Part shown: positions 17,512-26,047 of the stretch, one piece after another | How the letters are laid out: each line of letters begins with the position of its first letter | Position numbering within the stretch: the stretch's first letter is position 1 | Source of the DNA: Mycobacterium sp. 050128 | GTDB taxonomy: Bacteria; Actinomycetota; Actinomycetes; Mycobacteriales; Mycobacteriaceae | DNA: 64,000 bases | Assembly (NCBI RefSeq): GCF_036409155.1 | Contig: NZ_JAZGLW010000001.1 | Location: forward strand, 2,914,001-2,978,000 | Direction: 5' to 3' | Translations under genes and position numbers: made by a program | Notes under the pieces: generated by a model | What the model was told of the DNA's origin: nothing | Databases searched by the model: none | What the model saw: the letters and a program-made list of their open reading frames with translations, nothing else

Positions 17512-18075
17512 ATGCGCCCCGACGGCGAATCCTCGAGCGAATGGGCAGTCTGCGTCTACTGCGCATCCGGCCCCACACACCGCGAATTGCTTGATCTGGC
17601 CAGCGAACTCGGCGAAGCGATCGCCGACCGCGGCTGGACCCTGGTGTGGGGCGGCGGCAACGTTTCGGCGATGGGCGCGGTGGCCAGTGCGGCGCGCGCC
17701 CGCGGCGGCAACACGGTCGGCATCATCCCGCGCGAGCTGGTGCGCCGCGAACTTGCCGACGCGAACGCCGGCGAGCTGATCATCACCGACAACATGCGCG
17801 ACCGGAAGCGGATCATGGAGGACCGCGCCAACGCGTTCATCGCGCTTCCCGGCGGTATCGGCACGCTCGACGAGCTGTTCGAGGCGTGGACGACGGGCTC
17901 TTTGGGTATGCACGACAAACCCGTGGTGCTGCTGGACACCTGGGGACACTACGAGGGCTTATGGGTCTGGCTGAACGGCTTGGTCGACCGCGGGTACATC
18001 TCGCAGGCAGCGATGGACACGCTGGTGCTGGTCGATAAGGTGAATGACGCAATCGAGGCGTGCGCCCCTGTCTGA
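17512..18075 (+). CDS. log: LOG-family nucleoside 5'-monophosphate phosphoribohydrolase (Rv1205)
   Basis: 187 residues from the ATG at 17512, the same length as Rv1205. The family motif PGGIGTLDE is near residue 119, and the nucleotide-binding stretch WGGGNVSAMGAVASAARARGG near 46. The enzyme removes the base from cytokinin-type adenosine 5'-phosphates in one step. In M. tuberculosis the protein is a proteasome target whose accumulation yields cytokinins and toxic aldehydes. It is often mis-annotated as lysine decarboxylase. It lies in the same direction as, and 33 bp before, fadD6. Confidence 0.92.
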   Translation: MRPDGESSSEWAVCVYCASGPTHRELLDLASELGEAIADRGWTLVWGGGNVSAMGAVASAARARGGNTVGIIPRELVRRELADANAGELIITDNMRDRKRIMEDRANAFIALPGGIGTLDELFEAWTTGSLGMHDKPVVLLDTWGHYEGLWVWLNGLVDRGYISQAAMDTLVLVDKVNDAIEACAPV

Positions 18076-18108
18076 GGTCGGCTGCGTCAAGGGGAATCGA
18101 GGGAGCAC

Positions 18109-19893
18109 GTGTCCGATCACGCCGGGGGAGCACGCAGCCGGATCGGCCTGACCGACATCGCGTCGGGACTACCGGGCGTACTGGCCGATATGCGGGTGGT
18201 CGCTCGCGGCGCGGCGACCGGGCTGTTGGCCCAGCCGGGCTCGCACCGGTCGATCGGTAGCGTGTTCCAGGACCGTGCCGCCCGCTACGGCGACAAGGTC
18301 TTCCTGCGCTTCGGTGACCAGCAGCTGACCTACCGCGAGGCCAACGCGGCCGCCAATCGGTATGCCGCGGTGCTGGCCGCGCGCGGGGTCGGCCACGGCG
18401 ACGTCGTCGGGATCATGCTGCGCAATTCGCCCAATACGGTGCTGGCGATGCTGGCCACCGTCAAGTGCGGGGCCGTCGCCGGAATGCTCAACTACCACCA
18501 GCGTGGTGAGGTGCTCGCGCACAGCCTTGGATTGCTCGACGCCAAGGTGCTGATCGCGGAGACCGACCTGGTCAGCGCCGTCGCCGAGTCCGGTTCCGCG
18601 GGCACCGCCAACACGCTGACGATCGAAGACCTGGAGCGCTTTGCGGTCGGCGCGGCGGCCACCAACCCGGATTCGGTGGGGGCCGTGCAGGCTCGCGACA
18701 CCGCCTTCTACATCTTCACGTCGGGCACCACCGGGTTCCCCAAGGCCAGCGTGATGACGCATCTGCGCTGGCTCAAGGCCCTGGCGGCGTTCGGCGGACT
18801 GGGGTTGCGGCTGAAGGGCTCCGACACCCTGTACAGCTGCCTGCCCTTGTACCACAACAACGCGCTGACGGTGGCGCTGTCGTCGGCGATCAACTCCGGG
18901 GCGACGCTGGCGCTGGGGAAGTCGTTCTCGGCCTCCCGGTTCTGGGACGAGGCCATCGCGTGTGAGGCCACCGCGTTCATCTACATCGGTGAGATCTGCC
19001 GTTATCTGCTCAATCAGCCGCCGAAGGACACCGACCGCAAACACAAGGTGCGCCTGATCGCCGGCAACGGATTGCGCCCGGAGATCTGGAAGGATTTCAC
19101 CCAACGGTTCGGCATCTCGCGGGTGTGTGAGTTCTACGCTTCCAGCGAAGGCAATACGGCGTTCATCAACATCTTCAACGTGCCCGGTTCCACGGGCATC
19201 GCGCCGATGCCGCTGGTGTATGTCGAATACGACCCCGACACCGGGGACCCGTTGCGCGACGAGAACGGCCGGGTACGCAGGGTGCCGGCCGGTCAACCCG
19301 GTCTACTGCTCAGCCCGATCAACCGGCTGCAGCCGTTCGACGGCTACACCGACAAGGCGTCGAGCGAAAAGAAGTTGGTGCGCAACGCTTTCCGCGACGG
19401 CGACTGCTACTTCAACTCCGGCGACGTGATGAGCCCGCAGGGCATGCGGCACGCCGCGTTCGTCGACCGGCTCGGCGACACCTTCCGCTGGAAGGGCGAG
19501 AACGTCGCCACCACGCAGGTCGAAGCGGCGGTGGCGTCGGACAAGGCCGTCGAGGAGTGCACCGTCTTCGGCGTCGAAGTGCCGAACACCGGGGGACGTG
19601 CCGGAATGGCCGCGGTCCAGTTGCGCGAGGGCGCGGAGTTCGACGGCAAGGCGCTGGCCAGTGCGGTGTACGGGCAGCTGCCGCCCTACGCGCTGCCGCT
19701 GTTCGTCCGGGTGGTCAAGACGCTCGAGCACACCACGACGTTCAAGAGCCGCAAGGTGGAGTTGCGCGAGCAGGCCTACGGGCCAGACGTGGCGGATCCG
19801 CTCTATGTGCTGGCCGGCCGCGACGAGGGCTATGTGCCGTTCTACGACGAATACCCGGACGAGGTCGCGGCCGGTAAGCGACCGCAAGGCTAA
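18109..19893 (+). CDS. fadD6: Long-chain fatty-acid-CoA ligase / transport protein FadD6
   Basis: 594 residues from GTG 18109, with GAGGGAG six bases ahead. The AMP-binding motif FTSGTTGFPKAS is near residue 206, with CLPLYHNNALTVALSSAINS and the FATP signature YIGEICRYLLNQPP. The C-terminal domain holds GDTFRWKGENVATTQVE, typical of FATP/VLACS proteins. It activates imported long-chain fatty acids to CoA esters at the membrane. It matches Rv1206 almost throughout. The last codons (GKRPQG-stop) form the first part of a 59-bp unit that is repeated immediately downstream. Confidence 0.95.
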   Translation: MSDHAGGARSRIGLTDIASGLPGVLADMRVVARGAATGLLAQPGSHRSIGSVFQDRAARYGDKVFLRFGDQQLTYREANAAANRYAAVLAARGVGHGDVVGIMLRNSPNTVLAMLATVKCGAVAGMLNYHQRGEVLAHSLGLLDAKVLIAETDLVSAVAESGSAGTANTLTIEDLERFAVGAAATNPDSVGAVQARDTAFYIFTSGTTGFPKASVMTHLRWLKALAAFGGLGLRLKGSDTLYSCLPLYHNNALTVALSSAINSGATLALGKSFSASRFWDEAIACEATAFIYIGEICRYLLNQPPKDTDRKHKVRLIAGNGLRPEIWKDFTQRFGISRVCEFYASSEGNTAFINIFNVPGSTGIAPMPLVYVEYDPDTGDPLRDENGRVRRVPAGQPGLLLSPINRLQPFDGYTDKASSEKKLVRNAFRDGDCYFNSGDVMSPQGMRHAAFVDRLGDTFRWKGENVATTQVEAAVASDKAVEECTVFGVEVPNTGGRAGMAAVQLREGAEFDGKALASAVYGQLPPYALPLFVRVVKTLEHTTTFKSRKVELREQAYGPDVADPLYVLAGRDEGYVPFYDEYPDEVAAGKRPQG

Positions 19894-20030
19894 GGCCCTT
19901 GGGGGAGCGCACCGGCCAATCAGTTCGAGCCGGTAAGCGACCGCAAGGCTAAGGCCCTTGGGGGAGCGCACCGGCCAATCAGTTCGAGCCGGTAAGCGAC
20001 CGCAAGGCTAAGGCCTTGGGGGGCCGCACC
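19871..20030. repeat. 59-bp direct tandem repeat, about 2.7 copies
   Basis: Units start at 19871, 19930 and 19989, each with CCGGTAAGCGACCGCAAGG. The first two are nearly identical over 59 bp. The third is cut short after about 42 bp, with small changes near its end. The first unit includes the last seven codons and TAA of fadD6, so each copy restates the same 3' coding end. It is a candidate VNTR locus comparable in placement to MIRU-type repeats, but I cannot assign it to a known class. From 20031 to the folP2 start at 20214 I see no further gene or strong motif. Confidence 0.93.
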
Positions 20031-20213
20031 GTCGTCACGTCTGCGTCGACGGCGTCGAGTCTGCGCACAGCGCGTGTTTCGGCGACGTCGGATAGCCCTG
20101 GGTGCAGTCTCGGGAGGGTTGCCTGCTAGGCCTGGTCGCGCCGATTCCGGTGTGCCTGGTGTGACGTCCGATCCGGGGCGGCCTGCCGCCGACGGACCAG
20201 GCACTATGGACGT

Positions 20214-21089
20214 GTGCAGTCAACTCTGTGCGGTCGACCCGTTGCCGGAGATCGCGCGCTGGTCATGGCGATCATCAACCGCACACCGGACTCGTTCTTC
20301 GACAAGGGTGCGACCTTCAGCGACGAAGCGGCCCGGGCCGCCGTCCACCGGGCCGTCGTCGACGGCGCCGACCTCATCGACGTGGGCGGGGTCAAGGCGG
20401 GCCCGGGCGAGAACGTCGACGCGGACATGGAGATCGCCCGGCTGGTGCCGTTCATCGAATGGTTGCGGGGCGCCTACCCGGACCAGCTGATCAGCGTCGA
20501 CACCTGGCGTTCCGAGGTCGCCCGACTGGCCTGCGCGGCCGGCGCGGACCTGATCAACGACACCTGGGCCGGCGTCGACCCGGCCCTGCCGGAGGTCGCC
20601 GCGGAGCTCGGCGTGGGCCTGGTGTGTTCGCACACGGGCGGCGCCCGGCCGCGCACCCGTCCGTTCCGGGTGAGCTTCGGCACCACCACGCGCGGCGTGG
20701 TCGACGACGTGATCCGTCAGGTCACCGGCGCCGCCGAGCGCGCGGTCGCCGCCGGAGTGGCACCCGACCGGGTACTGATCGACCCGACGCACGACATGGG
20801 CAAGAACACCTTCCACGGGTTGGTCCTGTTGCGCCACGTGAGCGAACTTGTTAATACCGGATGGCCCGTGCTCATGGCTTTGAGCAACAAGGACTTTGTC
20901 GGGGAGACTCTGGGTGTGGAACTGACCGAACGGCTTGAGGGGACACTGGCAGCTACCGCGCTGGCAGCGGCCGCCGGCGTACGCGTATTTCGGGTGCATC
21001 AGGTCGCCGAGACGCGACGGGTGCTGGAAATGGTCGCCTCCATCCAGGGCATCCGGCCGCCGGCGCGCACCGTGAGAGGACTGGCATGA
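20214..21089 (+). CDS. folP2: Dihydropteroate synthase homologue FolP2
   Basis: 291 residues from GTG 20214 (MQSTLCGRPVAGDRALVMAI). It is a TIM-barrel DHPS homologue: NRTPDSF in loop 1, SVDTWR, LINDTW, DPTHDMGK, ALSNKDFVGE and FRVHQV keep most pterin-site residues. Loop 2, usually GGESTRPGA, reads GGVKAGPGE, which removes residues that form the p-aminobenzoate site. The mycobacterial FolP2 tested earlier (M. leprae) lacked DHPS activity, FolP1 being the true enzyme. Its stop overlaps gpgS (ATGA), which suggests a role tied to glucosylglycerate or polysaccharide synthesis. M. tuberculosis FolP2 has a longer repetitive N-terminus that is not present here. Confidence 0.9.
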   Translation: MQSTLCGRPVAGDRALVMAIINRTPDSFFDKGATFSDEAARAAVHRAVVDGADLIDVGGVKAGPGENVDADMEIARLVPFIEWLRGAYPDQLISVDTWRSEVARLACAAGADLINDTWAGVDPALPEVAAELGVGLVCSHTGGARPRTRPFRVSFGTTTRGVVDDVIRQVTGAAERAVAAGVAPDRVLIDPTHDMGKNTFHGLVLLRHVSELVNTGWPVLMALSNKDFVGETLGVELTERLEGTLAATALAAAAGVRVFRVHQVAETRRVLEMVASIQGIRPPARTVRGLA

Positions 21090-22072
21090 CGGCATCCGAC
21101 CTGGTCGCCGGGGAGCTGACCGGCAGTGGGGCCGCCGCGGCGCGGCGGTGGCTGTCGCATCGCAGCTGGAGCCGTCCCACCTGGACGATCAAGCAGCTGG
21201 AAGAGGCCAAGGGCGGGCGAACCGTCTCGGTGGTGCTGCCGGCCCTCGACGAGGAACAAACCATCGCCTCGGTCGTCGGCAGCATCTCGCCGCTGGTCCG
21301 AGATGATGGAGGGCTGGTCGACGAGCTGATCGTGCTGGACTCCGGCTCCACCGACGAGACGGAGATCCGCGCCATTGCGGCCGGCGCCCGCGTCGTCAGC
21401 CGCGAACAGGCCTTGCCGGAGGTCGCGACCCGGCCGGGCAAGGGTGAGGCGTTGTGGCGCTCGCTGGCCGCGACCAGCGGCGACATCGTGGTGTTCGTCG
21501 ACTCCGACCTGATCAACCCGCACCCCATGTTCGTGCCGTGGCTGCTGGGACCCTTGCTGATCGGCGACGGCATTCATCTGGTCAAAAGCTTCTACCGGCG
21601 ACCGCTGAGCGTCAGCGAGGCGGGTGGTACCGGCGGCGACGCGGCCACCGGCGGCGGGCGGGTCACCGAGCTGGTGGCCCGGCCCCTGCTGGCGGCGCTG
21701 CGACCGGAGCTGGGCTGCGTGCTGCAGCCCCTCGGCGGCGAATACGCGGCCAGCCGTGAACTGCTGACCTCGCTGCCGTTCGCCCCGGGCTACGGCGTGG
21801 AGATCGGCCTGCTGGTCGACACCTTCGACCGGTTGGGCCTGGACGCGATCGCCCAGGTCAATCTGGGTGTGCGGGCCCACCGCAACCGGCCGCTGGCCGA
21901 GCTGGGCGCGATGAGCCGTCAGGTCATCGCGACCCTGCTGTCGCGCTGCGGCATCCCCGACTCCGGGGTCGGGCTGACGCAGTTCTTCGCCGACGGCGAG
22001 GGCTACACCCAGCACACCCGGCCGGTATCGCTGGCCGACCGGCCGCCGATGAACGGGGTCAGGCCTCAATAG
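21086..22072 (+). CDS. gpgS: Glucosyl-3-phosphoglycerate synthase
   Basis: 328 residues, GT81 family. The N-terminal Rossmann-like region has VSVVLPALDEEQTIASVVGS and LDSGSTDETE. The metal-binding DSD is in VVFVDSDLINPHP near residues 139-141. The acceptor-side segment includes LGGEYAASRELL. It transfers glucose from a nucleotide sugar to D-3-phosphoglycerate, the first step towards the primer of methylglucose lipopolysaccharides. It is coupled to folP2 by ATGA and followed by a DivIVA-like gene and tagA. It corresponds to Rv1208. Confidence 0.95.
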   Translation: MTASDLVAGELTGSGAAAARRWLSHRSWSRPTWTIKQLEEAKGGRTVSVVLPALDEEQTIASVVGSISPLVRDDGGLVDELIVLDSGSTDETEIRAIAAGARVVSREQALPEVATRPGKGEALWRSLAATSGDIVVFVDSDLINPHPMFVPWLLGPLLIGDGIHLVKSFYRRPLSVSEAGGTGGDAATGGGRVTELVARPLLAALRPELGCVLQPLGGEYAASRELLTSLPFAPGYGVEIGLLVDTFDRLGLDAIAQVNLGVRAHRNRPLAELGAMSRQVIATLLSRCGIPDSGVGLTQFFADGEGYTQHTRPVSLADRPPMNGVRPQ

Positions 22073-22119
22073 GGCCCACGCTCGCCATCCTGTCGGCGGC
22101 ATAGGGCACTATCGATTCC

Positions 22120-22476
22120 GTGGCGTTGGTCTTGCTCTACATCGTGGTGTTGTTGCTGGTGGCGATCGTGCTGTTCGGCGCGGCTAGCCTGCTGTTCGGG
22201 CGTGGTGAGCAGTTGCCGCCCCTGCCGCGGGGGACGACGGCGACGGTGTTGCCCGCGTACGGAGTCACCGGCACCGACGTCGACGCGGTCAAGTTCACCC
22301 AGGTGCTGCGGGGATACAAGACCAGCGAGGTCGACTGGGTGCTGGATCGGCTGGCCCGCGAGCTCGAGGCGCTGCGGGGTCAGCTGGCGGCGGTCAGCAC
22401 GGCCGGGACAGCGGCGGGCAACGAGGCCGTCGACGCGGCCAACGGCGAGGACACCCCCGGGCAGGATCCGGCGTGA
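22120..22476 (+). CDS. Small membrane protein with DivIVA-like domain (Rv1209-like)
   Basis: 118 residues. There is one N-terminal transmembrane helix (about 2-26, LVLLYIVVLLLVAIVLFGAA), then a short DivIVA-type coiled segment VLRGYKTSEVDWVLDRLARELEALR near 64-88, and a low-complexity acidic tail. The start is GTG 22120. The stop overlaps tagA (GTGA). The layout suggests an inner-membrane protein whose cytosolic coil recruits or is recruited by polar DivIVA/Wag31 structures; this is an inference. No enzymatic motif is seen. Confidence 0.82.
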   Translation: MALVLLYIVVLLLVAIVLFGAASLLFGRGEQLPPLPRGTTATVLPAYGVTGTDVDAVKFTQVLRGYKTSEVDWVLDRLARELEALRGQLAAVSTAGTAAGNEAVDAANGEDTPGQDPA

Positions 22477-23051
22477 CCGATGACGGGCGGATTCGCTGCA
22501 GCTGGGCGGTGGGCCGGCCCGGGCCCGACTTCGACATGTACCGCGACTACCACGACGAGGAGTGGGGCCGCCCGCTGCGCGGCCGGGTGGCTCTGTTCGA
22601 GCGGATGAGCCTGGAGGCCTTTCAGAGCGGCCTGTCCTGGTTGACGATCCTGCGCAAACGGGAGAATTTCCGCCGTGCCTTCGCCGGGTTCGAGATCGAA
22701 AAGGTGGCGTGCTTTACCGAGGCCGATGTGCAGCGGTTGATGGCCGACGCCGGCATCGTCCGCAACCGGGCCAAGATCGATGCGACGATTGCCAACGCGC
22801 GCGCGGTGGCCGAATTGGGATCGGGGGAAGACCTGTCCGACCTGCTGTGGTCGTTCGCGCCGCCGTCGCGGCCGCGTCCCGCCTCCGAATCCGAGATCCC
22901 TTCCGCTACCGACGAATCCAAGGCCATGGCGAAGGAACTCAAACGCCGTGGATTCCGGTTCGTGGGCCCCACCACCGCGTACGCGCTGATGCAGGCGACC
23001 GGGATGGTCGACGACCACGTCCGTAATTGCTGGGTTCCCGCACCACGATGA
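22473..23051 (+). CDS. tagA: DNA-3-methyladenine glycosylase I
   Basis: 192 residues from the GTG in the GTGA overlap. Family signatures are RCSWAVGRPGPDFDMYRDYH, DEEWGRP, the FQSGLSWLTILRKRENFRRAF stretch and the C-terminal TGMVDDHVRNCW. The zinc ligands expected for TAG (Cys and His near the N-terminus, His-x3-Cys in DDHVRNC) are all present. It excises 3-methyladenine from alkylated DNA. It corresponds to Rv1210 and is probably co-transcribed with the DivIVA-like gene. Confidence 0.94.
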   Translation: MTDDGRIRCSWAVGRPGPDFDMYRDYHDEEWGRPLRGRVALFERMSLEAFQSGLSWLTILRKRENFRRAFAGFEIEKVACFTEADVQRLMADAGIVRNRAKIDATIANARAVAELGSGEDLSDLLWSFAPPSRPRPASESEIPSATDESKAMAKELKRRGFRFVGPTTAYALMQATGMVDDHVRNCWVPAPR

Positions 23052-23263
23052 GGGCTCGGGCGATAGGCCCGGCAAACCACGCTCGAGACCCCGCGGACGG
23101 CCCTACCGACGGGTCTTGTGCATTTAGTGACCGGAATAGGGAACAATGGGGGGGTGATTTGGCAGTTCAAAGTCGGGTATGGCTGGAAATCCGCTGGCGG
23201 GACTAGCTCGCCGCCGACCAGGCTCGCGAGGACGGGTCCACTCGAATCTGGAGGGAGCACTCG

Positions 23264-23431
23264 ATGGCGGCGATGAAGCCCCGGACCGGAGACGGTCCTC
23301 TGGAAGCGACTAAGGAGGGGCGCGGCATCGTAATGCGGGTACCACTTGAAGGTGGTGGCCGTCTCGTCGTCGAGTTGACGCCCGACGAGGCCGCTGCCCT
23401 GGGCGACGAACTCAAAGGCGTCACCAGCTAA
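23264..23431 (+). CDS. DUF3117 protein, 55 aa (Rv1211-like)
   Basis: 55 residues beginning MAAMKPRTGDGPLEATKEGR and ending DEAAALGDELKGVTS. GGAGGGAG lies ahead of the ATG at a good distance. The sequence is nearly invariant among actinobacteria, to my knowledge, and is annotated as DUF3117. Its function is unknown. M. tuberculosis Rv1211 is annotated with a longer N-terminus; the strong ribosome site here supports the short form. A 40-codon frame from GTG 23154 to TGA 23276 overlaps the start out of frame and could be a leader, but nothing else supports it. The gene is convergent with glgM. Confidence 0.88.
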   Translation: MAAMKPRTGDGPLEATKEGRGIVMRVPLEGGGRLVVELTPDEAAALGDELKGVTS

Positions 23432-23434
23432 GTC

Positions 23435-23449
23435 CCCCGGGCGTCGGGG
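23435..23449. terminator. Short GC hairpin between convergent genes
   Basis: CCCCG-ggcgt-CGGGG makes a five-base-pair stem with a 5-nt loop in the 21-bp gap between the DUF3117 stop and the glgM stop. There is no U-tract, as is common in mycobacteria. A bidirectional terminator role is plausible but unproven. Confidence 0.35.
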
Positions 23450-23452
23450 CAG

Positions 23453-24616
23453 CTAAGAACACACCTTTCGGTAGATCTCTAGCGTCTGCTCTGCGACGTG
23501 TGCCCAGGAGAATTCCTCGATGCATCGCCGGCGTCCGGCGCGTCCGTAGCGCTCGGCCTTCGCCGGGTCCGCGACGAGTTCATTGACCGCTTTTGCCAAT
23601 CCCGTCCGGTAACCGCTTGCATCGTCGGCGTCGTAATGCACCAGCGAACCGGTGACTCCGTCGACGACCACCTCCGGAATTCCGCCGACGTCGGAGGCCA
23701 CCACCGCGGTCGCACAGGCCATCGCCTCCAGATTGACGATGCCCAACGGCTCGTACACCGATGAGCACACGAAAACTGTCGCCGCCGAGAGTATTTCGCG
23801 TAACTCCGCGACGGGAAGCATTTCCTGGATCCAGAACACGCCCGTGCGGACGCGGGCGAGCTCGTCTACCGCGGTGCGTACTTCGTCCGCGATCTCCGGG
23901 GTGTCGGGAGCGCCGGCGCACAGCACCAGTTGCACGTCCGGGCTGAATTGGTGCGCGGCAGCGACCAAATGGCCGACGCCCTTCTGCCGGGTGATCCGCC
24001 CGACGAACGCCACCATCGGCCGGTTCGGATCGACGCCGAGCTCGGCCAGCACCGACCCGGTTTCCGCCGGTCCGGCCGGATGCCACACGTCGCTGTCGAC
24101 GCCATTGCGGACCACGTGCACCTGGCTGGGATCCAGCGCCGGGTAGACCCGCAGCACGTCCTCGCGCATGCCGGAACTCACCGCGATCACGGCATCGGCC
24201 GCCAGCACCGCGGTGCGCTCCACCCACGACGAGATCCGGTAGCCGCCGCCGAGCTGTTCGGCCTTCCACGGCCGCAGCGGTTCCAGCGAGTGCGCCGTCA
24301 GGATGTGGGGGATGTCGTAGAGCATCGCGGTGAGGTGCCCGGCCATGCCGGTGTACCAGGTATGCGAATGCACCACCGTGGCCTCGGCTGCGGCGTTTGC
24401 CATCACCAGATCCGTCGACAGCGTGGACAGCGCGGCGTTGGCCCCGCGCAAGCGCCGATCGGGCTCGTGCGCGACGGCGCCGGGGCGCGGTGCGCCCATG
24501 CAGTGCACGTCGACCGTGCACAGTCGGCGCAGTTGGGCGACGAGCTCGGTGACGTGTACGCCGGCTCCCCCGTAGACGTCTGGTGGGTACTCCCGCGTCA
24601 TCATTGCCACCCGCAT
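23453..24616 (-). CDS. glgM: Maltose-1-phosphate synthase, GT4
   Basis: 387 residues from the ATG at 24614-24616, the exact length of Rv1212c. It is a GT-B fold glycosyltransferase: N-terminal TREYPPDVYGGAGVHVTELV, HSHTWYTGMAGHL, FVGRITRQKGVGHLV at the nucleotide-sugar domain, and the EX7E element in YEPLGIVNLEAM. It joins glucose from ADP-glucose to glucose-1-phosphate, giving maltose-1-phosphate for the GlgE alpha-glucan pathway. It was earlier named glgA. It is divergent from glgC, which makes its ADP-glucose, across 216 bp. Confidence 0.95.
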   Translation of the reverse strand: MRVAMMTREYPPDVYGGAGVHVTELVAQLRRLCTVDVHCMGAPRPGAVAHEPDRRLRGANAALSTLSTDLVMANAAAEATVVHSHTWYTGMAGHLTAMLYDIPHILTAHSLEPLRPWKAEQLGGGYRISSWVERTAVLAADAVIAVSSGMREDVLRVYPALDPSQVHVVRNGVDSDVWHPAGPAETGSVLAELGVDPNRPMVAFVGRITRQKGVGHLVAAAHQFSPDVQLVLCAGAPDTPEIADEVRTAVDELARVRTGVFWIQEMLPVAELREILSAATVFVCSSVYEPLGIVNLEAMACATAVVASDVGGIPEVVVDGVTGSLVHYDADDASGYRTGLAKAVNELVADPAKAERYGRAGRRRCIEEFSWAHVAEQTLEIYRKVCS

Positions 24617-24832
24617 ACACCGCACCGTAGTTCGCCTGTCACGCCGCTCGCGAGTCGGACGGAAAACCGGCTGGTGAATTCCCCCGGCGCCGCCGCCGCG
24701 CGCCGGGCGGCACAATCGATTACGGTGAGCGGCGGTCAAGTTTGCCAAATGCCTTGACGGACAGCCCGTCGCAACGGCGGCCAGCGGGATTACCCCTGGC
24801 AGCGGTTCGCGACGGCCGATAGGTTTGGAGTC

Positions 24833-26047
24833 ATGAGGGAAGCACCACACGTGCTGGGCATCGTCCTGGCCGGCGGTGAGGGCAAGCGGCTGTATCCGCT
24901 GACCGCAGACCGGGCCAAGCCCGCAGTTCCCTTCGGCGGCGCTTATCGTCTGATCGACTTCGTGCTGTCCAACCTCGTCAATGCGCGATACTTGCGGATC
25001 TGCGTTCTCACGCAATACAAGTCGCATTCACTTGACCGTCACATTTCGCAGAACTGGCGGTTGTCCGGTCTGGCCGGGGAGTACATCACCCCGGTGCCGG
25101 CCCAGCAGCGCCTGGGCCCGCGCTGGTACACCGGCTCCGCCGACGCGATCTACCAATCCCTGAACCTGATCTATGACGAAGACCCGGACTACATAGTGGT
25201 TTTCGGCGCCGACCACGTGTACCGGATGGACCCCGAGCAGATGGTCCACTTCCACATCAACAGCGGGGCCGGCGCGACCGTCGCCGGCATCCGGGTGCCG
25301 CGCACCGAGGCCTCGGCCTTCGGTTGCATCGACTCCGACGACTCTGGCCGGATCCGCAGTTTCGTCGAGAAGCCGCTGGAACCGCCGGGCACCCACGATG
25401 ACCCGGAGACGACGTTCGCCTCGATGGGCAACTACATCTTCACCACCAAGGTGCTCGTCGACGCGATTCGCGCCGACGCCGACGACGACCAATCCGATCA
25501 CGACATGGGTGGCAACATCATTCCCCGCCTGGTGGACGACGGGATGGCCGCGGTCTACGACTTCAACGACAACGAGGTCCCCGGCGCCACCGACCGGGAC
25601 CGGGCCTACTGGCGTGACGTCGGGACGCTGGACGCGTTCTACGACGCGCACATGGATCTGGTGTCGGTGCACCCCGTGTTCAATCTGTACAACCGGCGCT
25701 GGCCGATTCGCGGCGCCACGGAGAACCTGGCGCCGGCGAAGTTCGTCAACGGCGGCTCCGCCCAGGAGTCGGTCGTCGGTGCGGGCAGCATCATCTCGGC
25801 GGCCTCGGTGCGCAACTCGGTGTTGTCGTCGAACGTGGTGGTCGACGACGGCGCGATCGTCGAGGGCAGCGTGATCATGCCGGGCGCCCGGGTGGGTCGT
25901 GGCGCGGTGGTGCGCCACGCGATCCTGGACAAGAACGTCGTGATCGGGCCCGGCGAAATGGTCGGGGTGGATCTGGAGAAGGACCGGGAGCGCTTCGCGA
26001 TCAGCGCCGGCGGCGTGGTCGCGGTCGGCAAGGGCGTCTGGGTCTAG
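24833..26047 (+). CDS. glgC: Glucose-1-phosphate adenylyltransferase
   Basis: 404 residues, as in Rv1213. The nucleotidyltransferase P-loop is [20 protein letters not shown] (residues 12-31). [22 protein letters not shown] and SMGNYIFTT follow, and the C-terminal left-handed beta-helix ends the protein. It makes ADP-glucose from glucose-1-phosphate and ATP for glycogen, capsular alpha-glucan and GlgM. The ATG at 24833 sits a few bases after a GATAGGTTT stretch. Its TAG stop shares CTAG with the convergent hydrolase. The PE14 gene found at this junction in M. tuberculosis is absent. Confidence 0.96.
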   Translation: MREAPHVLGIVLAGGEGKRLYPLTADRAKPAVPFGGAYRLIDFVLSNLVNARYLRICVLTQYKSHSLDRHISQNWRLSGLAGEYITPVPAQQRLGPRWYTGSADAIYQSLNLIYDEDPDYIVVFGADHVYRMDPEQMVHFHINSGAGATVAGIRVPRTEASAFGCIDSDDSGRIRSFVEKPLEPPGTHDDPETTFASMGNYIFTTKVLVDAIRADADDDQSDHDMGGNIIPRLVDDGMAAVYDFNDNEVPGATDRDRAYWRDVGTLDAFYDAHMDLVSVHPVFNLYNRRWPIRGATENLAPAKFVNGGSAQESVVGAGSIISAASVRNSVLSSNVVVDDGAIVEGSVIMPGARVGRGAVVRHAILDKNVVIGPGEMVGVDLEKDRERFAISAGGVVAVGKGVWV

